Assembly: GCF_015476655.1 (NCBI RefSeq)
Contig: NZ_JABFHF010000026.1
Location: forward strand, 19,733-83,732
From: Aquiflexum lacus
GTDB taxonomy: Bacteria; Bacteroidota; Bacteroidia; Cytophagales; Cyclobacteriaceae
DNA: 64,000 nucleotides
Direction of reading: 5' to 3'
Shown: positions 9,890-18,221 of the stretch, one piece after another
Layout: every line of letters begins with the position of its first letter
Position numbering within the stretch: the stretch's first letter is position 1
Notes under the pieces: generated by a model
Told to the model about the DNA's origin: nothing
The model's database searches: none
What the model saw: only the letters and a program-made list of their open reading frames with translations
Program-made: the position numbers and the translations under genes

Positions 9890-10309
9890 CTACTGTTTTA
9901 GAAAAAACCTGATGCCTAGTTCATACCCTTTAAGACCAAGACCAGATATCATGCCAACACATTCTTTTGTGATGATGCTTTTGTGACGGAATTCCTCTCT
10001 TTTGTAAATATTGGAAATATGTACTTCCAATACCGGAGTGGTCACTCCTGCGATCGCATCCGAAATGGCAACAGAAGTATGCGTGTATCCTCCGGCATTG
10101 ATCAGGACGGCATCAAAATCAAATCCAACTTCATGAATCTTATCAATGATTTCACCTTCAATATTGCTTTGAAAATAATGTAATTCCAGATCAGAAAACT
10201 TTGTTTTCAGTGTTTCAAAATAATCTTCAAAAGAAGTGCTGCCATAGATCTCCGGTTCTCTTTTGCCTAAGAGATTGAGATTTGGACCGTTGATAATACA
10301 GATTTTCAA
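9890..10309 (-). CDS. aroQ: 3-dehydroquinate dehydratase, type II
   Basis: 139 residues, typical for type II dehydroquinases. NGPNLNLLGKREPEIYG at residues 7-23 carries the catalytic tyrosine Y22 and the mobile-lid arginine; NAGGYTHTS at 71-79 and EVHISN with the catalytic H97 are intact. The enzyme makes 3-dehydroshikimate in the shikimate pathway, as a cytoplasmic dodecamer. It is divergent from xerD, from which it is separated here by a vapBC module. Confidence 0.94.
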   Translation of the reverse strand: MKICIINGPNLNLLGKREPEIYGSTSFEDYFETLKTKFSDLELHYFQSNIEGEIIDKIHEVGFDFDAVLINAGGYTHTSVAISDAIAGVTTPVLEVHISNIYKREEFRHKSIITKECVGMISGLGLKGYELGIRFFLKQ

Positions 10310-10392
10310 TGTGATTGAAGGTTAGTGGTTTTGAAAGGTCAAAGTTATCGGTAAAAAAGCGATTATGCAGATTTTTGGGGATTAAACTTTTA

Positions 10393-10423
10393 TGTGTATA
10401 AAATGTGTTATTTTTGTGTATAA
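10393..10423 (+). promoter_or_regulatory. vapBC promoter with putative antitoxin operator repeats
   Basis: Two direct copies of TGTGTATAA (10393-10401 and 10415-10423) are 22 bases apart, about two helical turns. Between and overlapping the second copy is TATTTTTG (10409-10416), a perfect match to the Bacteroidota -7 box TAnnTTTG. The start codon of vapB follows at 10438. Antitoxins of this class repress their own promoter, so an operator here is expected; that VapB binds these repeats is inferred. Confidence 0.55.
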
Positions 10424-10437
10424 TATAAATTTACATC

Positions 10438-10629
10438 ATGAGAACAAATATTGAGATAGATGAAAAATTAATGGATGAGATTTTGGAAAAATCCTCGATC
10501 AAAACAAAAAAAGAGGTCGTAGATACTGCTCTGAGGCAATATTTAAGAATATTGAAATTGAAGGAATTGGCGGACCTTCGCGGAAAATTAAAATGGGAGG
10601 GTAGTCTTGAGGATATGAGAACAATTTGA
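10438..10629 (+). CDS. vapB: VapB-type antitoxin
   Basis: 63 residues. The N-terminus MRTNIEIDEKLMDEILEKS is a ribbon-helix-helix type DNA-binding segment, followed by KTKKEVVDTALRQYL as the second helix. The acidic C-terminal tail is expected to thread into the VapC active site. The gene ends six bases before the PIN-toxin gene, giving the standard antitoxin-toxin order. It should neutralise the toxin and repress its own operon from the repeats just upstream. Confidence 0.85.
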   Translation: MRTNIEIDEKLMDEILEKSSIKTKKEVVDTALRQYLRILKLKELADLRGKLKWEGSLEDMRTI

Positions 10630-10635
10630 AAGATT

Positions 10636-11028
10636 ATGGTTTTAATTGATACGTCATTATGGATTACATACTTAAATGATTCAGATGATACTATTTCAAA
10701 AGAAATGTTTGATTTGATCATTGATGATCAAGTTTGCATCTGCCCGACGATAATGCAAGAATTGTTGCAGGGTTGTAGATCAGAAAATGATTTTACAAAT
10801 TTAGCTCAAAGACTCGATGCTTTACAGAAGCTCACGACTGATCCTTACCTATCTGCAGAGGGTGCTGCCAAATTATTTTTTTCTTTAAAGAAAAAAGGTA
10901 TTTCAATTAGAAAGAGCAACGATTGTTTGATTGCATGGACTGCAATTCATTTCAACATTCCACTTTGGCACATGGATAGAGATTTTGACAATATAGCTAG
11001 AGGTAGCAACCTTCAATTATTCAATTGA
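10636..11028 (+). CDS. vapC: VapC-type PIN-domain ribonuclease toxin
   Basis: 130 residues, the full length for VapC. The acidic PIN catalytic residues are all present: D5 (LIDTSLW), E42 (MQELLQG), D96 (RKSNDCLIAW) and D114/D116 (HMDRDFD). These toxins cleave RNA, often tRNA or rRNA, when freed from the antitoxin. The pair sits between two housekeeping genes, aroQ and xerD, so it was probably inserted there. The intact active site suggests it is functional. Confidence 0.88.
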   Translation: MVLIDTSLWITYLNDSDDTISKEMFDLIIDDQVCICPTIMQELLQGCRSENDFTNLAQRLDALQKLTTDPYLSAEGAAKLFFSLKKKGISIRKSNDCLIAWTAIHFNIPLWHMDRDFDNIARGSNLQLFN

Positions 11029-11048
11029 TATTTTAATTTAAAAAACAT

Positions 11049-11951
11049 ATGTCCACTTGGACCCCATTTCTCCGTCAATTCCAACATCACCTGAAAATCG
11101 AAAGGTCATTGAGTAAAAACTCCATACTGGCCTATCAGCAGGACATGGAAAAGCTCAGCAGGTATATGGAGAATAATTTTCCAGATGTACAACCAACGCA
11201 GGTTAAATTACAACACTTGAGGTATTTTGTCAATGGGCTGGCCGAACTTGAAATCTCAGAATACACCCAAGCCCGTATCATCTCGGGAATCAAAGCTTTT
11301 TATCGTTTTTTGATGTACGAGGACAGTATTTCTGAAGATCCTGCGCAGCTTTTGGAGGCACCCAAACTGGGGAGGAAACTGCCGGATACTTTAAGTTTTC
11401 ATGAAATCAATCAGATTTTGGTAAGTATTCCTTTAGGTGAAAATCATGGTCATCGAAACAGAGCCATGTTGGAAGTGCTTTACAGTTCTGGTTTGAGGGT
11501 TACGGAATTGACGGACTTAAAAATCGGGAATGTTTATGAAGATGTTGGGTTTTTAAGGGTTATTGGAAAAGGCAATAAAGAACGGCTTGTGCCTATTGGA
11601 AAAGATGCCTTAAAATACTTGAAAATATACATTTTGGAAGTCCGAAACCACATGACACCGGCCAAAGGCCATGAACAATTTGTTTTCCTGAATCAAAGGG
11701 GTAAAAAACTCACACGGGTGATGGTTTTCCTGATTATCAAAAAGCAAGTGGAATTGATAGGTTTGAAGAAGAATGTGAGCCCCCATACTTTCCGGCATAG
11801 TTTTGCTACCCATATGATTGAAGGCGGGGCTGATTTGAGGGCTGTCCAGGAGATGCTCGGCCATGAAAGCATCACCACCACTGAAATCTACACCCATCTT
11901 GACAGGGATTACCTCAGGCAGGTATTGAATGAGTTTCATCCACGGGGATAA
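11049..11951 (+). CDS. xerD: Tyrosine recombinase XerD/XerC
   Basis: 300 residues with an N-terminal SAM-like core-binding domain (about 1-90) and a C-terminal catalytic domain. All catalytic residues are visible: R150 (SSGLRVTEL), K174 (GKGNKERL), H246 and R249 (SPHTFRHSFATH), H272 (MLGHESITTT) and the nucleophile Y281 (EIYTHLD). It resolves chromosome dimers at dif with FtsK, whose gene lies 2 kb downstream. The short length and the match to the housekeeping form argue against a phage integrase. XerC and XerD cannot be told apart with certainty here. Confidence 0.9.
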   Translation: MSTWTPFLRQFQHHLKIERSLSKNSILAYQQDMEKLSRYMENNFPDVQPTQVKLQHLRYFVNGLAELEISEYTQARIISGIKAFYRFLMYEDSISEDPAQLLEAPKLGRKLPDTLSFHEINQILVSIPLGENHGHRNRAMLEVLYSSGLRVTELTDLKIGNVYEDVGFLRVIGKGNKERLVPIGKDALKYLKIYILEVRNHMTPAKGHEQFVFLNQRGKKLTRVMVFLIIKKQVELIGLKKNVSPHTFRHSFATHMIEGGADLRAVQEMLGHESITTTEIYTHLDRDYLRQVLNEFHPRG

Positions 11952-12052
11952 TTTAGGGTAGAATGATAAAAGTTAAATAACATATGATGATTTGCATACT
12001 TTAAAAAAAAAGTTAGTTTTCGAAGAAATGAATTCACATTGTTATAAACTTT

Positions 12053-12541
12053 ATGTATAAACTCAGACTAACCATTTTATTCTTTTTATTGGGTACAGGT
12101 TTTTCGTTTGGGCAACAGGTAGAAAAATTTCAGCTTGGTCTGTTCCATAAGTCGAATGGAAATATTCAATATATCAATAATGGAAAAAGGGTTATCATCA
12201 AAACATTTGACGGAAAGCGTATTAAGGGGGAAATGGCGATCTTGAATGATGGTAGAATTTTTGTGAAAGGCCAGGAAGTTGATATCAATGAAATTGCTAA
12301 ATTTAAGTCAAACCCTATTGGACCAAAAGTAGTAGGAGTAGGAATAATTGCCCTTGGAGGGGCAGTTACGGTGTTAGAACTTCTGATTTCAACTGTTGTT
12401 GTAGGTATTACACCATTTAGTGATAATACAATTTCGCATAGTGGAACGGGATTAATAATAGCAGCTACTGGAATTCCATTCTTCTTTATCAAAAGATCCT
12501 TTAATGAACGGAATTGGATTTTTCAGGTAGTTACAGAATAA
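12053..12541 (+). CDS. Hypothetical exported or membrane protein
   Basis: 162 residues. A signal peptide (about 1-20, ending FSFGQQ) is followed by a basic, beta-rich segment (about 25-85) and two hydrophobic stretches (about 96-120 and 133-150), so the protein is probably in the cell envelope. The part reading TFDGKRIKGEMAILNDGRIFVKG may be a small beta-barrel fold. No family was recognised. It stands alone between xerD and pyrD. The signal peptide and normal codon texture support a real gene. Confidence 0.6.
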   Translation: MYKLRLTILFFLLGTGFSFGQQVEKFQLGLFHKSNGNIQYINNGKRVIIKTFDGKRIKGEMAILNDGRIFVKGQEVDINEIAKFKSNPIGPKVVGVGIIALGGAVTVLELLISTVVVGITPFSDNTISHSGTGLIIAATGIPFFFIKRSFNERNWIFQVVTE

Positions 12542-12697
12542 TATCATATTCTAAATAGCTAAAGTTTGAATGTGTTCGGACGCTCAACTTCCAACTTTCT
12601 AAAAAAAAGAAATATTGGTGAATAAATTCATTTTAGGCAATCATATTCTCTTATAATAAAGGTATTATTTTTAATCCATTTGGTTTAATTTAGCGCT

Positions 12698-13771
12698 TTG
12701 AAAAAAGACAGCAAAGTGTACAAATCCCTCGTTAAACCTTTACTTTTTAAAAAAAATGCAGAAGATGCCCATCATTTCACTTTTGACTTGATCAAAAAAA
12801 GCTTTAACCTACCATTGGTTAAAAACGCTATAGAAGGGATCTACGGTTATCAAAATCCAATTTTGGAAAGGGAAGTATTTGGGTTGAGGTTCAAAAATCC
12901 GGTTGGATTGGCTGCAGGTTTTGACAAAGATGCCAAATTGATAGATGAGATGGCCATGCTGGGATTTGGTTTTATTGAAATAGGTACACTCACTCCCAAG
13001 CCCCAAGAAGGCAATCCCAAACCGAGGCTATTCAGACTTCCATCTGATGATTCGTTGATCAATAGAATGGGTTTCAACAATGGGGGAGTGGATGATGCCA
13101 TTATCCGTCTCAAAGAAAGAAACTCAGATGTATTGATAGGTGGGAATATTGGTAAAAACAAAGTGACTAGCAATGAAAAAGCTGTCGATGATTATCTCTA
13201 CTGCTTTGAGACACTTTTTCCCTATGTGGATTATTTTGTAGTCAATGTAAGTTCACCGAATACTCCAAATCTCAGGGATTTACAGGAAAAAGAACCGCTT
13301 AAAAAGCTGTTGATGGCAGTAAAAAGAGCCAATTTGAGAAAGCAAAAACCAAAACCCATTCTTCTCAAAATCGCTCCTGATTTGACTGTGGGACAATTGG
13401 ATGACATAGTGGAAATTGTTCTGGAAACAAAAATTGATGGAGTTATTGCCACGAATACAACAATCGATCGGAGTTCGCTGACTACAGACGTCAAGCAAAT
13501 CCAAGAAATAGGCGCAGGAGGGGTCAGTGGAAAAGTGTTAGCAAAAAGGAGTACTGAAGTGATCCGCTTTTTGGCTAAACAGTCCAACAATGCTTTCCCT
13601 ATTATTGGTGTTGGAGGCATATTTTCAGCACAGGATGCCATTGACAAATTGGAAGCGGGGGCGTCTTTGGTACAAATTTATTCAGGGATGATCTATGAAG
13701 GTCCTGGATTGGTCAAAAAAATAAACAAGGGTTTGGCCAAATATTTGAGCGGTAAAAAAGTTAAAATTTAA
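12698..13771 (+). CDS. pyrD: Dihydroorotate dehydrogenase (quinone), class 2
   Basis: 357 residues. The TTG at 12698 is chosen because the class 2 N-terminal helical membrane-association segment ([20 protein letters not shown]) begins just after it and no ATG lies between them. FMN-binding and catalytic parts are intact: [13 protein letters not shown] (about 66-78), [21 protein letters not shown] with the catalytic serine, and [11 protein letters not shown] near the phosphate site. It oxidises dihydroorotate with quinone reduction on the inner membrane in pyrimidine synthesis. pyrF lies 3.4 kb downstream, separated by ftsK and lolA, so the pathway genes are close but not in one operon. Confidence 0.93.
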   Translation: MKKDSKVYKSLVKPLLFKKNAEDAHHFTFDLIKKSFNLPLVKNAIEGIYGYQNPILEREVFGLRFKNPVGLAAGFDKDAKLIDEMAMLGFGFIEIGTLTPKPQEGNPKPRLFRLPSDDSLINRMGFNNGGVDDAIIRLKERNSDVLIGGNIGKNKVTSNEKAVDDYLYCFETLFPYVDYFVVNVSSPNTPNLRDLQEKEPLKKLLMAVKRANLRKQKPKPILLKIAPDLTVGQLDDIVEIVLETKIDGVIATNTTIDRSSLTTDVKQIQEIGAGGVSGKVLAKRSTEVIRFLAKQSNNAFPIIGVGGIFSAQDAIDKLEAGASLVQIYSGMIYEGPGLVKKINKGLAKYLSGKKVKI

Positions 13772-13837
13772 ATCATTTTGAATCTTCTGCTTACATTTTA
13801 AGCAACAGGCTTTTCAGCAAATTGTGGGACTGATTGT

Positions 13838-13859
13838 TCGGAAATCTGTATATTTCCGA
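13838..13859. other. Hairpin upstream of ftsK
   Basis: A perfect 8-bp inverted repeat, TCGGAAAT and ATTTCCGA, with a 6-base loop, 38 bases before the ftsK start. It is not followed by a T-run, so it is a weak candidate for a terminator of pyrD. It could be a leader structure or protein-binding site for ftsK. Confidence 0.35.
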
Positions 13860-13896
13860 GATCTTCCATTAATTTGGGAATGATAGAATAATCAAT

Positions 13897-16377
13897 ATGG
13901 CTTCCGAAACACCCAGAACAAATACATTTAGAAAGAAAAGTGATCCTAAAACCAAGGCTAAGGAAAAGAGACCAAGCAGCTTTTCCATGGATTTTGTCAA
14001 GGATAAGAGAATACCATTGACTTTGGGAATTGTCTTTATTCTTGCCTCTATTTTCCTATTGTTTGCTTTTTTCAGTTACCTCTTTTCCGGTAAGGCTGAT
14101 CAAAGTCTTGTCGCTTCTGAGTTGGAACAAGGTATCAGGAGCACAGCCGCTGAAACCAGAAATTGGCTTGGATTATTCGGTGCCCAAATGTCTGACCTTT
14201 TTATCCGCAGATGGTTTGGATTGGCAGCCTTTCTTTTGCCCCCTTACTTGTTCCTTTTGGGCTTCAAACTCGCCTTCAAAAAATCTTTAATTTCTTTATC
14301 GAGATACAGTGCTTTTGCATTGTTCTTTGTTTTTTGGATAGGATTGGTCACAGGTTACCTTGTTCAGATGGCGGATGGTTTCAATACCCTCGGATTTCTG
14401 AGTGGTGGATTCGGATATGAACTTGGACTCTTGTCAAATGAATTTCTGGGCTGGGGCAGTATCCTCCTTATAGTGGGCTCTCTTTTGATTTTTCTGGTTT
14501 TTTACTTCAATATTCATCAATTCAATTGGTCTTTGACCGAAAGCAAGACTGGATCCGGTGGTGAGGTAGTTGCTGAAAGATCATCATTCGAAGGAAGCAT
14601 TGAGGATGAAATTGAAGAAGAGAGAGATGAATTAGGAATAGAAGAAGAGTTGAGTGAGGAAGAAATTGAAGAAGATGTCAGTAGCTGGACCATTAAATCT
14701 GAAAAAGAGGACAACAAAAAAATAGGCACTTCTCCTGTTTTTAACATAGAAGGGGAAGATTTATTGGAAGAGGACAACGAGTTTGAGATTGAATCCCGTG
14801 TGGAGGAAAAAAAGTTTTCAGTCAGTAAATCAGAAGGCGAGGAAAAGACAGCGGATGAAGTTGAAAACCTTGACCCTTACGACCCGACACTGGATCTGCC
14901 ACATTATAAGTATCCGACCCTAGACCTGCTCAACGATTATGATTTCCAAAAAGTCACAGTTTCTAGACAGGAATTGGAGGAAAATAAAAATAAGATTGTA
15001 GAAACGCTGGTCAATTTCAAAATCGGGATTCAAGAGATCAAAGCTACAATTGGTCCAACCGTTACTCTTTATGAAATTGTACCTGATCCAGGGGTGAAAA
15101 TTTCCAAAATCAAAAATCTGGAGGATGACATTGCTTTGAGTTTGGCTGCATTGGGAATTCGTATCATTGCACCGATTCCCGGTAAAGGAACAATAGGTAT
15201 AGAAGTCCCTAACAAAAACAGAGAATTGGTTCCTGCTAGATCTGTCATCGGTACAGAAAAGTTTATGCGGAGTGATAAGGACCTGCCAGTCGCTTTGGGT
15301 AAGACCATTTCCAATGAAGTTTTTGTGATGGATTTGGCAAAAATGCCACATTTGCTGATGGCAGGTGCTACGGGTCAGGGTAAATCTGTGGGATTGAATA
15401 TGATTTTGGCATCATTGGTGTACAAAAAGCATCCGTCTCAATTGAAGTTTGTCTTGGTGGATCCCAAAAAAGTGGAGCTGACGCTTTTTAATAAAATCGA
15501 AAGGCATTTCTTAGCCAAATTACCCGGAGCAGAAGAAGCAATCATCACAGACACCAAAAAGGTAATCTATACCTTGAATTCGCTGTGTATTGAGATGGAT
15601 AAACGCTATGATTTGCTCAAAGATGCCGGCTGTAGGAATCTCAAAGAATACAACGCCAAGTTTGTAGCCCGCAAGCTAAACCCTGAAAAAGGTCATAGGT
15701 TTATGCCCTATATCGTTTTGGTGATTGATGAGCTGGCTGATCTGATGATGACCGCAGGGAAGGAGATTGAAGCTCCTATTGCCCGCTTGGCACAATTGGC
15801 TAGGGCTATTGGGATTCACCTCGTTGTGGCTACCCAAAGACCATCTGTCAATGTGATCACGGGTATCATCAAGGCAAACTTCCCGGCAAGACTTTCATTT
15901 CGGGTGACTTCCAAGATTGACAGCCGAACTATTTTGGATGCAGGAGGTGCTGATCAATTGATTGGTATGGGGGATATGTTGCTCTCCCATGGCTCTGAAA
16001 TGACCCGTTTGCAATGTGCTTTTTTGGATACTCCCGAAGTCGATGCCATTTGCGATTGGATAGGTGAACAAAAAGGCTACTCAGATGCTTATCTTTTACC
16101 TGAGTTTGAAGGTGAAGATGGGGATGGTAACCTAGCAAGTATTGATTTGGCTGATAGGGATCCACTTTTTGATGACGCGGCTAGGTTGATTGTAATGCAT
16201 CAGCAAGGAAGTACCTCTTTGATCCAGAGAAAGTTAAAACTTGGATATAACCGTGCAGGTAGGATTGTTGACCAATTGGAAGCAGCAGGAATTGTGGGGC
16301 CTTTTGAAGGCAGTAAAGCCAGAGAGGTATTAGTCCAGGATGAAGGTAGTTTGGAACGGTTATTGAACAATCTGTAA
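13897..16377 (+). CDS. ftsK: DNA translocase FtsK
   Basis: 826 residues. Four membrane segments lie in the first 215 residues, followed by a strongly acidic Glu-rich linker (about 220-330). The motor has Walker A GATGQGKS starting at residue 490 and Walker B VLVIDELADLMM near 605. The C-terminal winged-helix gamma domain (about 760-826) contains the helix LIQRKLKLGYNRAGRIVDQLE. It pumps DNA at the division septum and activates XerCD recombination. The linker is much shorter than in E. coli, as usual in Bacteroidota. lolA follows after 40 bases and may be co-transcribed. Confidence 0.95.
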   Translation: MASETPRTNTFRKKSDPKTKAKEKRPSSFSMDFVKDKRIPLTLGIVFILASIFLLFAFFSYLFSGKADQSLVASELEQGIRSTAAETRNWLGLFGAQMSDLFIRRWFGLAAFLLPPYLFLLGFKLAFKKSLISLSRYSAFALFFVFWIGLVTGYLVQMADGFNTLGFLSGGFGYELGLLSNEFLGWGSILLIVGSLLIFLVFYFNIHQFNWSLTESKTGSGGEVVAERSSFEGSIEDEIEEERDELGIEEELSEEEIEEDVSSWTIKSEKEDNKKIGTSPVFNIEGEDLLEEDNEFEIESRVEEKKFSVSKSEGEEKTADEVENLDPYDPTLDLPHYKYPTLDLLNDYDFQKVTVSRQELEENKNKIVETLVNFKIGIQEIKATIGPTVTLYEIVPDPGVKISKIKNLEDDIALSLAALGIRIIAPIPGKGTIGIEVPNKNRELVPARSVIGTEKFMRSDKDLPVALGKTISNEVFVMDLAKMPHLLMAGATGQGKSVGLNMILASLVYKKHPSQLKFVLVDPKKVELTLFNKIERHFLAKLPGAEEAIITDTKKVIYTLNSLCIEMDKRYDLLKDAGCRNLKEYNAKFVARKLNPEKGHRFMPYIVLVIDELADLMMTAGKEIEAPIARLAQLARAIGIHLVVATQRPSVNVITGIIKANFPARLSFRVTSKIDSRTILDAGGADQLIGMGDMLLSHGSEMTRLQCAFLDTPEVDAICDWIGEQKGYSDAYLLPEFEGEDGDGNLASIDLADRDPLFDDAARLIVMHQQGSTSLIQRKLKLGYNRAGRIVDQLEAAGIVGPFEGSKAREVLVQDEGSLERLLNNL

Positions 16378-16417
16378 TTCCTTTGGATTTATTCTGAGGA
16401 GATAATCTACAATCACA

Positions 16418-17074
16418 ATGAAAAACCTATTTATACTTATCTTTTTTTTAACAACTGCTATGGTTTCCTCTAGTGTTTTTGCACAAAAGGATCCAAAGGC
16501 CAAAACGATTTTGGATGGTGTAAGCCAGAAATATAAATCTTTGAAAGGCCTAGAAGCAAGTTTTGAATTTTCTTATGCTGAAATGGTGGATGGAAAAAGT
16601 CAGTCGCAAAATGGGGAAATAGCCATTAAAGGTGAAAAGTACCATCTGAAATTACCCGAGCAGGAGATTTTTAATAATGGCAAAACAGTTTGGACATACA
16701 TAGAATCCGGGAATTACAAAGAGGTAACAGTCAACAATGCGGGTGATATGGAGGATGAACTGACACCTTCTTCTGTCTACACGATGTATCAGAAAGGTTA
16801 TAATTATAGATTGATCGGTGAAAAGAATGAAAAAGGAATCGTGATTCAGGAAATAGAGCTTTTGGCTGAAAAGGCCAATGCACCTTTCAAGAGAGTCAAA
16901 TTGTTTGTTGACAAAAACAAAAAAGACTTAGTAGGTTGGGAAATATATGATGATCAGGGGGGCGTTTTCAAATATAAATTTAATTCAGTAAATACTGAGG
17001 TTGATCTGCCGGATGCTTATTTTACTTTCAATCCACAGAAATATGGAAAGGTGGAAGTTATTGATCTTCGCTGA
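16418..17074 (+). CDS. lolA: LolA-like outer-membrane lipoprotein carrier
   Basis: 218 residues with a signal peptide (about 1-22, ending VFAQ). The remainder shows the LolA fold pattern: GVSQKYKSLKGLEASFEFSY at the N-terminus, a beta-rich body, and LFVDKNKKDLVGWEIYDDQGG. LolA ferries lipoproteins across the periplasm from the LolCDE complex to the outer membrane. Its position directly after ftsK is a recurrent arrangement in this phylum. Sequence conservation in the family is low, so the call rests on pattern, length and context. Confidence 0.85.
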   Translation: MKNLFILIFFLTTAMVSSSVFAQKDPKAKTILDGVSQKYKSLKGLEASFEFSYAEMVDGKSQSQNGEIAIKGEKYHLKLPEQEIFNNGKTVWTYIESGNYKEVTVNNAGDMEDELTPSSVYTMYQKGYNYRLIGEKNEKGIVIQEIELLAEKANAPFKRVKLFVDKNKKDLVGWEIYDDQGGVFKYKFNSVNTEVDLPDAYFTFNPQKYGKVEVIDLR

Positions 17075-17113
17075 AATTAAATTTCTGGAAGGGGTTAGAA
17101 TATTTTTTATCCC

Positions 17114-17121
17114 TACTTTTG
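17114..17121 (+). promoter_or_regulatory. Candidate -7 promoter box of pyrF
   Basis: TACTTTTG matches the Bacteroidota -7 consensus TAnnTTTG and lies 16 bases before the pyrF start codon. No good TTTG -33 element is visible at the usual distance, and the short spacing leaves a very short leader, so this is tentative. Confidence 0.35.
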
Positions 17122-17137
17122 GGAAAATCTATACTTC

Positions 17138-17953
17138 ATGAATCGTAAAGAACTCTTTCAGAATATCAAAAATAAAGAATCTTTTTTGTGTGTGGGTCTT
17201 GATACGGACCTTTCCAAAATACCTTCTCATCTATTGAAAGAATCAGATCCCATTTTTGAATTCAACAAGCAAATCATCGAACAAACTTCTGATTTTGCAG
17301 TGGCCTATAAGCCCAATATTGCATTTTATGAGGCCCTTGGGCCAAAAGGATGGGAAAGCCTTCAAAAGACATTGGAGTTTATCCCAAAGGATATTTTCAC
17401 CATTGCGGATGCCAAAAGAGGGGATATTGGAAATACTTCGGGTTTGTATGCCAAAGCATTTTTTGAAGCAATGAAATTTGATTCAATTACCGTGGCTCCT
17501 TATATGGGAGTAGACAGTGTCAAGCCTTTTTTGGAATTTAAAAATAAATGGGTAATTCTTTTGGCCTTGACTTCCAATGAAGGCAGTGCAGATTTTCAAC
17601 TGATTCCCTCACAATCAGGTAAACTATTCTTTCAGGAAGTATTGGAGAAAAGCAGCACTTGGGGAAGTCCTGATAATATGATGTATGTAGTTGGAGCAAC
17701 AAGGGGAGAGAAGATCGCGGAGGTTAGGAAAATAGTACCAGAACATTTCTTTTTAGTACCTGGTGTTGGAGCGCAAGGAGGAAGTCTGAAAGATGTTGCC
17801 AAATACGGGATGAACGACCAATGCGGTCTTTTGGTCAATTCATCAAGAGGGATCATTTATGCCGGTAAAGATCAAGACTTTGCAAAAGATGCTGGGAAAG
17901 AAGCCAAAAAACTCCAACAAGAAATGGAAAAGCTCCTGAACAAATATCTCTAA
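17138..17953 (+). CDS. pyrF: Orotidine 5'-phosphate decarboxylase, type 2
   Basis: 271 residues, the longer type 2 form. The catalytic signature [10 protein letters not shown] lies at residues 91-100, with K93 and D96 as the active-site pair, and VPGVGAQGG forms the phosphate-binding segment. It makes UMP from OMP in the last step of pyrimidine synthesis. It begins 63 bases after lolA and is followed by a repeat-rich gap. Confidence 0.93.
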   Translation: MNRKELFQNIKNKESFLCVGLDTDLSKIPSHLLKESDPIFEFNKQIIEQTSDFAVAYKPNIAFYEALGPKGWESLQKTLEFIPKDIFTIADAKRGDIGNTSGLYAKAFFEAMKFDSITVAPYMGVDSVKPFLEFKNKWVILLALTSNEGSADFQLIPSQSGKLFFQEVLEKSSTWGSPDNMMYVVGATRGEKIAEVRKIVPEHFFLVPGVGAQGGSLKDVAKYGMNDQCGLLVNSSRGIIYAGKDQDFAKDAGKEAKKLQQEMEKLLNKYL

Positions 17954-18018
17954 ACCCTTACTTGGATTCATCAAATCGGCCGTACCTAAGGTATTTTTGG
18001 AGATGTGTTATCTTTGAT

Positions 18019-18070
18019 CCCGGCAATAAATTGCCGGGCTATTATTTCGGTCATCCCTACGGGATTTTTT
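18019..18070. repeat. Dispersed-type palindromic element, also a likely terminator of pyrF
   Basis: An 8-bp perfect stem CCCGGCAA/TTGCCGGG (18019-18026 with 18031-18038) closed by a TAAA loop, then a second small hairpin ATCCC-TAC-GGGAT (18053-18065) followed by six T. The tail resembles an intrinsic terminator for pyrF. The two-hairpin layout also looks like interspersed non-coding repeats I associate with Bacteroidota genomes. No other copy is in this window, so the repeat label is an inference. Confidence 0.5.
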
Positions 18071-18158
18071 CTTTGTCAAAAAGGGAGTCTCCATTCAAAA
18101 TCCTTAGTGAGTGTCTCCACTCACAATTTTTGGTGTCAACCTATTTCATGAAGTTCAC

Positions 18159-18221
18159 CAAATCTAAAATCTAAATTCAAAAAGTCTACCTTGTCCTTCA
18201 TCCTGCTTCCCTCATCCTTTA
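18159..18221. repeat. Degenerate seven-base-period repeat
   Basis: Nine consecutive 7-base units run up to and include the stop codon of the ABC exporter gene. The first three or four units share an A-rich motif (CAAATCT, AAAATCT, AAATTCA). Four of the last units all start TCC (TCCTTCA, TCCTGCT, TCCCTCA, TCCTTTA). The 7-base period does not suit coding DNA. Confidence 0.55.

Noticed and set aside
11049..11951. XerD gene as a phage or island integrase
   Set aside because: Length, position near ftsK and absence of phage genes or attachment repeats point to the housekeeping recombinase.
12571..12600. CAACTTC/CAACTTT repeat as another seven-base array
   Set aside because: Only two units, so it does not meet the standard of the other arrays.
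17962..18174. Short open frame after pyrF
   Set aside because: Its reading frame is made of the palindromic repeat and terminator-like tail; it does not look like a protein.
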